A DNA stretch of 36,527 nt from Candidatus Omnitrophota bacterium (GCA_028716705.1 JAQUPI010000014.1:1-36527); one strand, 5' to 3'. Positions 25,373 through 33,732 are shown, numbered from the stretch's first letter. Notes: generated from the letters alone by a model not told the origin. Made by a program: numbers and translations.

Positions 25373-25517
25373 AGGTAAGGCTCCTCTTACTCGTCAAAAT
25401 CGTCGCCATTTCCGTATTGTTACTTCCTTAATGGTGAAGTTAATTAAAACATAAAATAATTAATTTGTCAAGTGTTTTCTTATGTAGTCTTACCTAAACT
25501 TACTCGCAATAGGTAAG
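25372..25517. promoter_or_regulatory. Repeated CTTACCTA motifs flanking the pilus promoter (putative operators)
   Basis: CTTACCTA occurs at 25489-25496 on the plus strand and as its reverse complement at 25510-25517, forming an 8-base inverted repeat with a 13-base spacer upstream of the -35 box. A third copy (25372-25379, reading CTTACCTA on the minus strand) runs into the ATG of the HTH gene. The related CTTACTCG occurs beside both locations (from 25386 and from 25499). These are candidate binding sites for the HTH protein or another regulator. Confidence 0.5.
25443..25471 (-). promoter_or_regulatory. Predicted sigma-70 promoter of the HTH-pilMN-O-P-Q-B-C operon
   Basis: On the minus strand a perfect TTGACA (25466-25471) is separated by 17 bases from TTTAAT (25443-25448). 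The surrounding region is very A+T-rich. The expected leader is about 65 bases. The CTTACCTA inverted repeat lies 17 bases upstream of the -35 box, and a third copy lies at the start codon. Confidence 0.75.
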
Positions 25518-25573
25518 TGTACTTTCAAGGCAGGAACGCCCAAGCTTAAGTAATTGAGGTATATTACCGGAAA

Positions 25574-25936
25574 TTAATACGTGGAGTTGATTCTGATGCG
25601 GCGGCCGACACCGTCAATGGATGTACCCGGGTCAAAAATCTCAATTCTCACCGGATAAGCGATGTCGCTGTCATTAACGTCGGGAGCGCTGCAGCCGGAT
25701 TGGCAAAGATTGTAGACTCCCGTAGCCCAGGCGCCTGCTCTGAGTTTCTCAAAAGCCAAATTCGTTGCCGCCATGTTGGAATAGTGGGCTCGGATACGGT
25801 CCCTTTTATGAGCGGTAAATGTGGCCTGGCTTAAGATCAGGCTCATTATTACGCTGGCCATCGCCGCGACTACTACGAGGACCCCCAGAACAATAAAGAG
25901 GATAACGCCTTTATTATCTATACTGTTTTTAGGCAC
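25574..25936 (-). CDS. GspK/PilX-like minor pseudopilin
   Basis: This 120-residue protein begins at GTG. KNSIDNKG is followed by a long hydrophobic helix (VILFIVLGVLVVVAAMASVIMSLIL). Cleavage after Gly would leave no Glu at position 5, which is the hallmark of GspK/PilX tip subunits. The soluble part is short and has a possible disulfide loop (LCQSGCS). GspK proteins are normally ~300 residues, so this resembles only the N-terminal part of that family. Its GTG lies within the last codons of the winged-helix gene (8-base overlap). The pilus operon promoter lies downstream. Confidence 0.72.
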   Translation of the reverse strand: MPKNSIDNKGVILFIVLGVLVVVAAMASVIMSLILSQATFTAHKRDRIRAHYSNMAATNLAFEKLRAGAWATGVYNLCQSGCSAPDVNDSDIAYPVRIEIFDPGTSIDGVGRRIRINSTY

Positions 25937-26135
25937 TTTTCAGGCTGATCTTATAATCGCTGCTTCCTATCTGTTGAAGGATAACATGACCTTCACGGGC
26001 AAGCCACCCCAGACTCATTAATATGTTATCCCTCGGCCTGTCGATGCCTTTGATGAGGTACGAGAGCGTTACCTCTCCGTGGCTGTCGAGAAAATGCCAG
26101 ATATCGCCGGCCACAATGCCTATTTCGGTAATCAT
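25929..26135 (-). CDS. Small winged-helix protein (DUF2582-like)
   Basis: This 68-residue protein reads as one winged helix-turn-helix: GDIWHFLDSHGEVTLSYLIKGIDRPRDNILMSLGWLAREGHVILQ, followed by a short beta wing. Similar stand-alone domains are annotated as winged helix-turn-helix/DUF2582 proteins of unknown target. It has a strong ribosome-binding site (AAAAGGAGG) and its own promoter, and it overlaps the GspK/PilX-like gene. It may regulate the pilus locus, but nothing in the sequence shows the target. Confidence 0.75.
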   Translation of the reverse strand: MITEIGIVAGDIWHFLDSHGEVTLSYLIKGIDRPRDNILMSLGWLAREGHVILQQIGSSDYKISLKSA

Positions 26136-26150
26136 CTTTTCCTCCTTTTA

Positions 26151-26178
26151 AGTATAATCTATTTTTATTTTAAATCAA
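26151..26178 (-). promoter_or_regulatory. Predicted promoter of the winged-helix/GspK-like pair
   Basis: On the minus strand TTGATT (26173-26178) is separated by 16 bases from TATACT (26151-26156). The -10 box ends only 2 bases before the AAAAGGAGG ribosome-binding site. A start at normal distance would therefore fall in or next to that site, giving a leader of fewer than ~10 bases. The -35 box overlaps the stop of the upstream zinc-ribbon gene. Confidence 0.5.
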
Positions 26179-26417
26179 CCCCCGCTTATGTCAACTGATT
26201 TCTTATTATAGCTTCCGCATCTGGGGCAAACGGAGATCAGGTCCTGCTTTGTGTTGACATATGTGTAGGCGCATACGGAGCAAAACCAGATGAATTTATC
26301 GTCCAGGTTCAGATCCCGGTCTTTTTGCTTTTTATTAGAAAGCCATACCGCTAAAACTGCCCCCAGGAAGATAATGACATATAAGGCAACGGCTAAAGAG
26401 AAATCTATATTAATCAT
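26175..26417 (-). CDS. Small membrane protein with C-terminal zinc ribbon
   Basis: This 80-residue protein has one N-terminal membrane helix (about 7-27) and a basic linker (SNKKQKDR). A zinc-ribbon-like domain follows, with cysteines in pairs: FCSVC (C46 and C49) and VCPRC (C69 and C72). I do not recognise a named family. Its ATG overlaps the end of the TonB-like gene by 8 bases, so it is probably the last gene of the TPR-exbB-exbD-tonB operon. The ribbon should lie in the cytoplasm or periplasm depending on topology, which the sequence does not settle. Confidence 0.75.
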   Translation of the reverse strand: MINIDFSLAVALYVIIFLGAVLAVWLSNKKQKDRDLNLDDKFIWFCSVCAYTYVNTKQDLISVCPRCGSYNKKSVDISGG

Positions 26418-27036
26418 CCAGGGTCGACAGGTCTATCTTGACCGTCTGCCACTTTTCCGAAGGAAATTGACGCTGGGCTAAAAGATACCGGTTGATATAG
26501 CGCATGCTTAAAAGATCCGCCTCTAAATTACCCGAAGAGATCTTTCTTTTCACCAAAAGCGGGGTCCTTTTATCCGCGGAAAGCGACCGGAAAGCCAGCT
26601 CAATGTGGGCTGTCTGCCTGCCTTTAAAATAGAGCGCGAAGTGATAAGGAAGCCTTGGATAGAACATTATCGCCGGCTCCCTGCTCCTTAATCCGGCCGG
26701 TAAGGGTGTAGGCCCTTGCGGCAGGACCGGCTTCTCCCCTTCCAACAGGGATCTAACCGGGGGTTTTTGATATCCTGAAAGCGCGAAAAGGCCGGTTTCC
26801 TTATTTTTATCCAGCGTGGATATCTCCGCCTTAGGGACAAACGCGCTTGTCCGCGCGTTACCGGGCTTAGGGCCGCTAACCAGGTCCCTGCCCTGCAGGA
26901 TCGCTCCCCAAAAACTAACTTGCGAAAAACCGGCCTGAGGGATCCTGCGGCCAAACGAAAGGCTGAAAAAACTGAATAAGGCTATGTGTCCGGCCGCGGA
27001 GATGACCAAACTCTGCCTTAAGAGGGGGCCTGTCAT
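26410..27036 (-). CDS. TonB/TolA-like energy transducer
   Basis: This 208-residue protein has a single N-terminal membrane helix (about 9-27) containing S13-x3-H17. This is the Ser/His pair that couples TonB to ExbB-ExbD. A proline-containing linker (about 85-115) and a C-terminal alpha/beta domain follow; the domain is too divergent for me to match with the TonB or TolA C terminus. I chose the MTGPLL start because its ATG overlaps the exbD stop as ATGA. A longer frame inside exbD is unneeded. With ExbB and ExbD directly upstream, it likely transmits proton-motive-force energy to an envelope partner, perhaps the TPR protein of the same operon (inference). Confidence 0.75.
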   Translation of the reverse strand: MTGPLLRQSLVISAAGHIALFSFFSLSFGRRIPQAGFSQVSFWGAILQGRDLVSGPKPGNARTSAFVPKAEISTLDKNKETGLFALSGYQKPPVRSLLEGEKPVLPQGPTPLPAGLRSREPAIMFYPRLPYHFALYFKGRQTAHIELAFRSLSADKRTPLLVKRKISSGNLEADLLSMRYINRYLLAQRQFPSEKWQTVKIDLSTLDD

Positions 27037-27434
27037 TGTTGGTTCGTGGCTATATTTATCTGGGATATCCCTAGATCCCTGCACATATCCCAAACTTCCA
27101 CGATCCTGCCTAAGGAAGCGCGTTTATCCGCTTTTATCAAGATCGAACCCTTGACTTTCGCTGTCTGTTTGAGCATTCCCTTTAATTCCGACAGGGTAAC
27201 CACTTTGCCGTTCGAATAGATCACATTCTCGCTGGATATGTCTACCTCGACGTTCTCCTGTTTCACCACTTCACTCGTTACCGCCCTCGGCAGATTGACC
27301 CTTATCCCCGGCTGCATAATGAAACTCGAGGTAAGCATGAAGAAAATGAGGAGCTGGAATATCATGTCTATCAGCGGCGCGATATCAATCGGCTTAAGGC
27401 CGTGCTCTAATTCGGTATGCCGTTTAAATCTCAT
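27033..27434 (-). CDS. exbD: ExbD/TolR-family biopolymer transport protein
   Basis: This 133-residue protein has one membrane helix with the essential proton-carrying aspartate (D23 in PLIDMIFQLLIFFM). The periplasmic domain is standard, with SSEN.IYSNGKVV, LSELKGML, ILIKADKRASLGRIVEVWD and ISQINIAT. A GGAG ribosome-binding site precedes the ATG, which follows the exbB stop by 22 bases. Together with ExbB it forms the proton-driven motor. Confidence 0.92.
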   Translation of the reverse strand: MRFKRHTELEHGLKPIDIAPLIDMIFQLLIFFMLTSSFIMQPGIRVNLPRAVTSEVVKQENVEVDISSENVIYSNGKVVTLSELKGMLKQTAKVKGSILIKADKRASLGRIVEVWDMCRDLGISQINIATNQQ

Positions 27435-27456
27435 TTTGATCTCCGGTTCCTAAGGG

Positions 27457-28089
27457 TCATTCTGTAAGAAAATTAACCAGTTCCGTGGAAGCTTTTTCCA
27501 TCTCCAAAACGGAATTATTCACCCGGTTTACGAGGTAATTATAAGCTATAAAACAAGGTATAGCGAGGGTCAAACCGGCTACGGTAGTGAGCAGGGCTTC
27601 CCAAATGCCGCCCGCGAGGTCCCCCGGGGAAACCGGATGGAAAGCCGAAGATTTTACCTGGATGGTCTGGAAACACCTTACCATCCCGGTGACTGTCCCG
27701 AGAAGGCCTAAAAGCGGGGAGATATGCGCTATGGTAGCCAGCATGGAAAGGTTCCTCTCCAATTTCGGGATCTCGTATAAAGACGCGTCTTCTATGGCCT
27801 CCTTGATCTGCGGCCGCGGCCGGTCATATTTCAGGATACCCGCCTTTAATATATGCGCGATCGGGCTCTTTGTCTTCTCGCATATATCCAGAGCTTCCCT
27901 TACCTGGTGGTGCTTCATCCTGCTTAAAATGCTGCTCAAGAAATCCTGCATGTCTATCTTTATTTTGTGCATATACCAGAATTTCTCCAGGATTATCGCC
28001 ATAGCGAATACGGAACCCAAAAGTATCGGCCACATTACCGGCCCGCCGGCGAGAAACGTCTGCCACAGACTCATCTTCCAAAGATCCAT
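27457..28089 (-). CDS. exbB: MotA/TolQ/ExbB proton channel protein
   Basis: This 210-residue protein has three membrane helices (about 15-35, 110-132 and 155-180) and a cytoplasmic loop between the first two. The family core is clear: ERNLSMLATIAHISPLLGLLGTVTGMVRCFQTI and LAGGIWEALLTTVAGLTLAIPCFIAYNYL. A GGGGGAAAG site precedes the ATG. It follows the TPR gene by 25 bases, and exbD follows it. Confidence 0.94.
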   Translation of the reverse strand: MDLWKMSLWQTFLAGGPVMWPILLGSVFAMAIILEKFWYMHKIKIDMQDFLSSILSRMKHHQVREALDICEKTKSPIAHILKAGILKYDRPRPQIKEAIEDASLYEIPKLERNLSMLATIAHISPLLGLLGTVTGMVRCFQTIQVKSSAFHPVSPGDLAGGIWEALLTTVAGLTLAIPCFIAYNYLVNRVNNSVLEMEKASTELVNFLTE

Positions 28090-28114
28090 TTTCTTTCCCC
28101 CTTTTCTCTGTTGC

Positions 28115-30607
28115 TCATTTTATGTGCGCGTTTATCCAGTCCATCCTTTCCTCGGCGAATTTCGCCTCCTGGACATCCATAGTATTGACCCTCCTGTAAA
28201 TATTCATCGCTTCCTTGAAGTCCTCTTTATCTTCATAGATAGCGGCTACCCTCAGGAGCGCCTTCACCGCTAGATCATTGTTCTCGGAGTAAAGGTATGT
28301 AACCTTCAGGTATTCGCCGATGGCCTCATCCGTTCCGCCCTGCGCCTGGAGGGTCTCGGCGATCTTGAATTGTATGAGCGCAACTTCTTTCGCCGGGACC
28401 ACTTCAAGGGATTTATGGTAATAGTTCAACGATTCCGGATAATTATTCTGAACGCCGAACAGGCCGGCGATCTTCGGGTAGATGAGGCTGACAAGGTTAG
28501 GGTAATCTTTTACGGCCTCATTGTAAGCGGCAAGGGCCTGTTCGGCCTTGCCCTGCCTGGCGTATATGTCCGCTATCGCGATATTTGCCGTTCCGGCAAG
28601 GTCCGACCTGCCCAACTCCAATACTTTTTTAAAATTCTCAACGGCTTCCGCGTATTTGTCCTCCTGAGCGTAAGTAATCCCTATGGCGTAATAAGCGTCC
28701 GGGATCAGGTTATTTTTCGGGAAGTCGCTTATCAATGAGGAAAAATACCTGCGCGACAGGTTTAATTCATTATGCCTGTAATAATATTCCCCGAGCCACC
28801 ACATGACCTCGGGCGTAAGCTTGGAATCCGGATATTTCGAACGCAGTACCTTGAACCTTTCCATAGCTTCTTTTTCGTTCCCCATCTGGTAATAGCAGTC
28901 GGCGATCTCATATTCGGCTTTTTGGACCGTCTCTATGTCCTGGCCGTATTGCCTGATGATGTCTTTGAATACTTCGAGCGCCTGGGTATAGTCGGCTAAA
29001 TTAAAGAGGCTCGTTCCTAAAAGATAGGCGCTTTCCGCGCTTAAGTTGCTCTCTTTGAATTCATTCCTGAATTTCTCAAAAATCTCCCTGCTGGATTTGT
29101 AATCCTGCCTTTGGAAGTATGTCAAACCCAGGGCGTAAGTGGCGTCGTCCAGCAGCTTGGAACCGGGAAAATTCTTTTTCACGGCCAGAAAAGCCATTAT
29201 CGCTCCGTCGTAGTTCGAGGCCTTCAATAAAGTAATGCCTAATTGATACTGTATATAATCGCTGTACAAACTGTCAGGGTAATTTTTTAATATCCCGTCG
29301 TAAGTTTCCGCGGCTTTATTGTAATCACCCGAATCCTGATAAGCGTCTCCTATCTGGCAGAGGGCGGCAACCTTGAATATCTTATCTTCCGTGTGTTTAG
29401 CGATCTTCTGGAACTCATCTATCGCCTTTTTAAATTCGCCTTCCTTGAGGAAAGACCAGGCCAGGCCATAGTGGAGCTTATCCGTATTTTCCCCCGAAGC
29501 GCCTTCCGGTTCTTTCAGGAGCGCCTCTTCGTATACTTTTATGGCTTTGCTGTATTCCGTCAGGTTGTATAAGGCGTCCGCCAGGCCCAAATACGCCTGG
29601 ATCAGGATCTCGGGAGAGGACGCCTTTCTGGTAAGTTCCCGGTAAAGCTTTTCGGCTTCCCTGAAATCTTTCTCCTCTAAACGCAGCGTCGCCTTGCCCA
29701 ATAAATGAATGTTCTCATTCTTTGGGTCAAGGCTCTCCTGTTTTACCAATAGAAAATTATCCCCGGCTTCCTTGTAGCGTTTTAATTTAAGGTAGGACCA
29801 GGCTATGCCCAATCCCGAAAGGGCCTGCAGCCTTTCATCAGCCGACCCGGCGATGACCCTGGAATAGCCGCTTATCGCCTCTTCAAAATTATTCAGGTAG
29901 TAATCGGCCTCCGCTCCGTAAAAATACAAATACGGAAGGCGGACATTGTCCTTTAAATATGCCTTAAGGTAATTTTTCAGGTTATTTTTCAATCCGGAAT
30001 AATCCTTTGAATTATAAAGGCATTCGATTATTTTGAACTGGGAATCGAGCCGGGGCTCTCCCGGGTACTTTTCTTCGACGATCCTGAAATATTTAATGGC
30101 TTCCTCAAACCTGGACTCCTGGAATAAACACCAGCCCAGCGAATAGCAGGCGTGCATCGCGTACTCCGATTTTGGGAACTCCTCGATAATGGATTTATAA
30201 AAATCCCCCGCCTTGCTGAAATTGTTGCCCTTAAAGTGTACCTCGGCCATCCAATAAAATATGGCGTCCTTCAGGCCGCCCGCCTGCGGCCGGGAAAGGA
30301 GCTCTTCGAACTTCGTCAGGGCCTCGATGAACCGGTTCTGGCGGAAATAGCATTGTCCTATAAGCAGGTTGACTTCCGGTTCCTGCGGAGAATCCGGGTA
30401 ATTCTTTAGAAACCTGTCTAAAAGGCCCAACGCCACATCGTAGAAGCCGTCTTCGAACGCCTTTTTGGCGACGAACAAAGCCTCTTCCTCCTTGGACTGT
30501 TCCCGGGCAAAAGAAAGATTGAAAGAATGGAAGGTAATAAGGGGGGCGAGAAGGAAAATAAAAAAATATAAAACTTTTTTTCTTGGCTTATTGGTTTTCG
30601 GGCCCAT
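28115..30607 (-). CDS. Exported TPR-repeat protein (~20 repeats)
   Basis: This 830-residue protein has an N-terminal signal or anchor (KKVLYFFIFLLAPLITFHSFNLSFA), then tetratricopeptide repeats to the end. Each repeat shows the usual pattern of small and aromatic positions, for example ALFVAKKAFEDGFYDVALGLLDRFLKNYPDS and AEYEIADCYYQMGNEKEAMERF. Many repeats are of the outer-membrane lipoprotein BamD/CpoB (YbgF) type that ends in YPDS. It should be periplasmic and act as a protein-binding scaffold. It heads an operon with exbB, exbD and a TonB-like gene, comparable to the Tol-Pal/CpoB arrangement but much larger. A promoter overlaps the end of uvrA, and the ATG has no Shine-Dalgarno. Confidence 0.88.
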   Translation of the reverse strand: MGPKTNKPRKKVLYFFIFLLAPLITFHSFNLSFAREQSKEEEALFVAKKAFEDGFYDVALGLLDRFLKNYPDSPQEPEVNLLIGQCYFRQNRFIEALTKFEELLSRPQAGGLKDAIFYWMAEVHFKGNNFSKAGDFYKSIIEEFPKSEYAMHACYSLGWCLFQESRFEEAIKYFRIVEEKYPGEPRLDSQFKIIECLYNSKDYSGLKNNLKNYLKAYLKDNVRLPYLYFYGAEADYYLNNFEEAISGYSRVIAGSADERLQALSGLGIAWSYLKLKRYKEAGDNFLLVKQESLDPKNENIHLLGKATLRLEEKDFREAEKLYRELTRKASSPEILIQAYLGLADALYNLTEYSKAIKVYEEALLKEPEGASGENTDKLHYGLAWSFLKEGEFKKAIDEFQKIAKHTEDKIFKVAALCQIGDAYQDSGDYNKAAETYDGILKNYPDSLYSDYIQYQLGITLLKASNYDGAIMAFLAVKKNFPGSKLLDDATYALGLTYFQRQDYKSSREIFEKFRNEFKESNLSAESAYLLGTSLFNLADYTQALEVFKDIIRQYGQDIETVQKAEYEIADCYYQMGNEKEAMERFKVLRSKYPDSKLTPEVMWWLGEYYYRHNELNLSRRYFSSLISDFPKNNLIPDAYYAIGITYAQEDKYAEAVENFKKVLELGRSDLAGTANIAIADIYARQGKAEQALAAYNEAVKDYPNLVSLIYPKIAGLFGVQNNYPESLNYYHKSLEVVPAKEVALIQFKIAETLQAQGGTDEAIGEYLKVTYLYSENNDLAVKALLRVAAIYEDKEDFKEAMNIYRRVNTMDVQEAKFAEERMDWINAHIK

Positions 30608-30617
30608 TTTGTAATAA

Positions 30618-30646
30618 ACTATATCACTACTTTACTCTCTATTCAA
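30618..30646 (-). promoter_or_regulatory. Predicted promoter of the TPR-exbB-exbD-tonB operon, close to the start codon
   Basis: On the minus strand TTGAAT (30641-30646) is separated by 17 bases from TATAGT (30618-30623), overlapping the last codons of uvrA. The -10 box ends only 10 bases before the ATG, so the transcript would have a leader of about 3-5 bases. That agrees with the missing Shine-Dalgarno. Confidence 0.55.
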
Positions 30647-33418
30647 TGCCTTTCTTAAGAACTGGGCCGTGAAAGACGCTTTATTCTCAAGAAGCTCTTC
30701 AGGGCTGCCCGCGCAGACGAGCCTTCCGCCGTTATCTCCGCCTTCCGGGCCCAGGTCAATGACATAATCGGCGCACTTTATCACTTCCAGATTATGTTCG
30801 ACCACTAAAACGCTGTTGCCCTTATCTACAAGCCGCTGTAATACCGAAAGGAGCCTGCTTACGTCGGCAAAATGCAGCGCTGTCGTCGTCTCGTCCAAAA
30901 GGTAGAGGGTTTTTCCAGTAGAACGCTTACTTAACTCAGATGAGAGCTTAAGGCGCTGCGCCTCCCCTCCGGAGAGCGTGGTCGCGGCCTGGCCGAGCTG
31001 GATATAACCTAACCCCACATCGTAGAGCGTAACCAGTATGTTTTTAATCTTGGGGATGTTCGCAAACAGGTCAAGCGCTTCTTCAACGGTCATTTCCAGG
31101 CATTCGGAGATAGTCCTGCCTTTATATTTGATCTCCAGTGTCGCCTCGTTAAAACGCCTTCCTTTACAGACATCGCACTTTACATATACATCCGGGAGAA
31201 AATGCATTTCGATCTTCTTTATGCCGTCCCCCGAACAGGCTTCGCAGCGTCCGCCTTTTACGTTAAAGGAAAACCTTCCCGGTTTATAGCCCCGGGCGCG
31301 CGCCTCGGGAAGCTTGCTGAAGATATCCCGGATATGGCTGAAAACCCCGGCGTAAGTAGCCGGGTTAGAGCGGGGCGTCCTGCCGATGGGCGACTGGTCG
31401 ACCACAATGACTTTATCGATATTCTCAACGCCGGTTACCCCGGAATGCAGCCCGGGCTTTTCCTGCGATTTATATAACTTCTGCGCCAGGCTTCGGTACA
31501 ATATTTCATCTATGAGCGTGGATTTACCTGACCCGGAGACCCCTGTCACGCAAATAAAAAGCCCCAACGGGAATTTTACGTCTATGTTTTTCAAGTTGTG
31601 CTCTCTTGCCCCGTTTACCCCGATGTACGGCCTGCCCCGCCATTGCCTTCTTTTGGAAGGAATATCTATTTTGAGTTCTTTTCTCAGGTACTTCGCGGTA
31701 AGCGAACGGGTGTCATTCACCAACTCTTCCCTGGTCCCTGAAAAAATAACCTCTCCCCCATGCCTTCCCGCGCCGGGCCCCAGGTCTACGATGTAATCCG
31801 CGGACAGGATCGTGACTTCATCGTGCTCGACCACAACTAACGTATTCCCCAGATCCCTCAGGGCCTTCAATGTCGAGATCAATTTCGCGTTATCCCTTTG
31901 ATGCAAGCCGATACTCGGTTCATCCAATATGTACAATACGCCCACTAATCCGGACCCGACTTGCGTAGCCAGCCTTATACGCTGCGCTTCCCCTCCGGAA
32001 AGGGTAGAGCTCCTTCGATCTAAAGTAAGGTATTCCAGGCCGACGTTGATGCAAAACTGCAGCTTCTGGGTTACTCCCTTAAGCGCCTGCTGGGCGATTA
32101 TCCTCTGTTTTTCGGTCAACTCTAAAGTAGAAAAGAAATCTTTCGCCTCTTTTATGGTCATGCGCGTTACTTCCCAGATATTCCTGCCATTGATCTTAAC
32201 CGCCAGGGCCTCTTTCTTCAATCTCGCCCCGCCGCACGCCGGGCACGGCTGGCTGGACATGAAACGGGTGATCTCCTCTTTCAGGTAATCGCTCTCCGTC
32301 TGGCGGAACAGCCTCTCCAAGTGCGGGATCACTCCTTCGTAACGCTTTCCCCAGACATATTCATCAGCGCCGTATAGGACAGCCTTTTGTATATTCTTAG
32401 GCAATTTATTGAAGGCCGTATCCAGGCTAAAACGCATGACCGAAGCCAACTCTCTTATGAGCGCGCGATAATAAAGAATATAACCCCTGCCGCCTCTCTT
32501 CCAGGGTTCTATCACCCCGCCGTTTATGGATTTGGTTTTATCCGGGATAACCAGGTCAGGGTCAAATTCCAATTTATTCCCGAGCCCATTACATTCGAGA
32601 CAGGCGCCGAAAGGTGAATTGAAGGAAAATATCCTCGGCTCTACTTCCGGATAACTGATACCGCATTCAGGGCAGGCATACTGCTCGCTGAAGACCATGT
32701 CCGTCTTTCCGTTTACAATAACCGATCCTTTCCCCACCTTAAGCGCGGTCTCTATGGAATCAGTCAGCCTGCTCTTAACCTCCGCGCTTATCTTAAGCCT
32801 GTCCACTACTATCTCGATATTATGGATCTTATACTTTTGAAGTTTTATCTTGGCCGGCAGATCGTAAATGTTCCCGTCAACGCGCGCCCTGACGAAACCC
32901 GCCTTTTGTATCTGTGTAAATACATCCTTATACTCGCCTTTTCTCCCCCGGATCATGGGCGCGAGTACCTGTATTTGCGTACCTTCAGCCAAAGATAAAA
33001 CCTTCTGCACTATCTCTTGAGCGCTCTGCTTCTCGACAGGAGCCTGGCACTGATAACAGAGTATCTTTCCTACCCTCGCGAATAATAACCTCAGGTAATC
33101 ATAGATCTCCGTCTGAGTGCCGACTGTCGAACGGGGGTTGCCTCCGGCCGTCCTTTGCTCTATGGCTATCGCCGGAGAGAGGCCCTCTATGTATTCGACA
33201 TCAGGCTTCTGCAATTGTTCAAGGAACTGGCGGGCGTAACTTGAAAGGCTCTCCGCGTAGCGCCTCTGTCCCTCAGCGTAAATAGTGTCGAATGCCAGGC
33301 TGGATTTTCCGGAGCCGGAAAGACCCGTGACCACGATAAGTTTATTGCGGGGCAGCTTCAGGCTGATATTCTTGAGGTTGTGCTCCTTTGCCCCACGTAT
33401 TATAATCGAATCTTCCAT
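30632..33418 (-). CDS. uvrA: Excinuclease ABC subunit UvrA
   Basis: This 928-residue ABC-type ATPase recognises bulky DNA lesions in nucleotide excision repair with UvrB. The first ATPase half has Walker [12 protein letters not shown] (about 31-41), and the signature [15 protein letters not shown] follows. The second half has [10 protein letters not shown] and [16 protein letters not shown]. The UvrA zinc modules are present: CPECG/CLECNG, CPACGG, and [14 protein letters not shown]. Length is standard. The start has only a weak ribosome-binding site (GAGTTAATT). It is preceded by an unusually long, structured leader of about 240 bases. Confidence 0.97.
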   Translation of the reverse strand: MEDSIIIRGAKEHNLKNISLKLPRNKLIVVTGLSGSGKSSLAFDTIYAEGQRRYAESLSSYARQFLEQLQKPDVEYIEGLSPAIAIEQRTAGGNPRSTVGTQTEIYDYLRLLFARVGKILCYQCQAPVEKQSAQEIVQKVLSLAEGTQIQVLAPMIRGRKGEYKDVFTQIQKAGFVRARVDGNIYDLPAKIKLQKYKIHNIEIVVDRLKISAEVKSRLTDSIETALKVGKGSVIVNGKTDMVFSEQYACPECGISYPEVEPRIFSFNSPFGACLECNGLGNKLEFDPDLVIPDKTKSINGGVIEPWKRGGRGYILYYRALIRELASVMRFSLDTAFNKLPKNIQKAVLYGADEYVWGKRYEGVIPHLERLFRQTESDYLKEEITRFMSSQPCPACGGARLKKEALAVKINGRNIWEVTRMTIKEAKDFFSTLELTEKQRIIAQQALKGVTQKLQFCINVGLEYLTLDRRSSTLSGGEAQRIRLATQVGSGLVGVLYILDEPSIGLHQRDNAKLISTLKALRDLGNTLVVVEHDEVTILSADYIVDLGPGAGRHGGEVIFSGTREELVNDTRSLTAKYLRKELKIDIPSKRRQWRGRPYIGVNGAREHNLKNIDVKFPLGLFICVTGVSGSGKSTLIDEILYRSLAQKLYKSQEKPGLHSGVTGVENIDKVIVVDQSPIGRTPRSNPATYAGVFSHIRDIFSKLPEARARGYKPGRFSFNVKGGRCEACSGDGIKKIEMHFLPDVYVKCDVCKGRRFNEATLEIKYKGRTISECLEMTVEEALDLFANIPKIKNILVTLYDVGLGYIQLGQAATTLSGGEAQRLKLSSELSKRSTGKTLYLLDETTTALHFADVSRLLSVLQRLVDKGNSVLVVEHNLEVIKCADYVIDLGPEGGDNGGRLVCAGSPEELLENKASFTAQFLRKALNRE

Positions 33419-33427
33419 GATAATTAA

Positions 33428-33636
33428 CTCTGTTGTTAGAATTTTAGGTTCATTCTCGCGTCCTCAGCTTCGTTGAGATATTTTTGCTGTCTGCTGCGGT
33501 TTACTCGCCGTTTACGCAACGACTTACGCTGGTAAGATACTGCTCCAACGGCTCGTAAATCCTTGCAGACTTTGATTTATAGCCGGAGCAAAAAAATTTC
33601 TTACCGCTGCGAATGAACCGTAAAATTCTCGCAGAG
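33428..33636. repeat. ~200 bp imperfect palindromic element in the uvrA leader
   Basis: Arms at 33438-33455 (18 bases, AGAATTTTAGGTTCATTC) and 33611-33629 (19 bases) are reverse complements apart from one extra base. CTCTG (33428-33432) and CAGAG (33632-33636) extend the pairing outward. Inside are nested stems: GGTAAGA/TCTTACC (33531-33537 with 33599-33605), TGCTCC/GGAGCA (33541-33546 with 33585-33590), GGCT/AGCC (33550-33553 with 33581-33584), and TAAATC/GATTTA (33556-33561 with 33574-33579). No coding frame is evident in this ~310-base gap. It may be a MITE-like or REP-like element, or a structured leader RNA of uvrA. Confidence 0.7.
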
Positions 33637-33666
33637 CTACTTGTTTGCCAGCATTACTGTTTATAA

Positions 33667-33695
33667 ATTATAGCAAAAAAGAAAGCCCCTGTAAA
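33667..33695 (-). promoter_or_regulatory. Predicted uvrA promoter overlapping a terminator
   Basis: On the minus strand TTTACA (33690-33695) is separated by 17 bases from a perfect TATAAT (33667-33672). The -35 box lies across the loop/descending-arm junction of the terminator hairpin of the upstream small gene. The predicted start near 33660 gives a uvrA leader of about 240 bases that contains the whole palindromic element. Confidence 0.65.
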
Positions 33696-33718
33696 CGAAG
33701 TGCAGGGGCTTTCTTTTT
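33676..33718 (-). terminator. Rho-independent terminator after the YLYFIDKKGDV repeat gene
   Basis: A perfect 16-base stem (33676-33691 with 33703-33718) carries a GCCCCTG core, an 11-base loop and a run of Ts on the descending side (CTTTTTT). It begins 15 bases after the stop of the small repeat gene. Because both flanks are A/T-rich, it could act in both directions. Confidence 0.9.
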
Positions 33719-33732
33719 ACAAAAAAGCGCGG

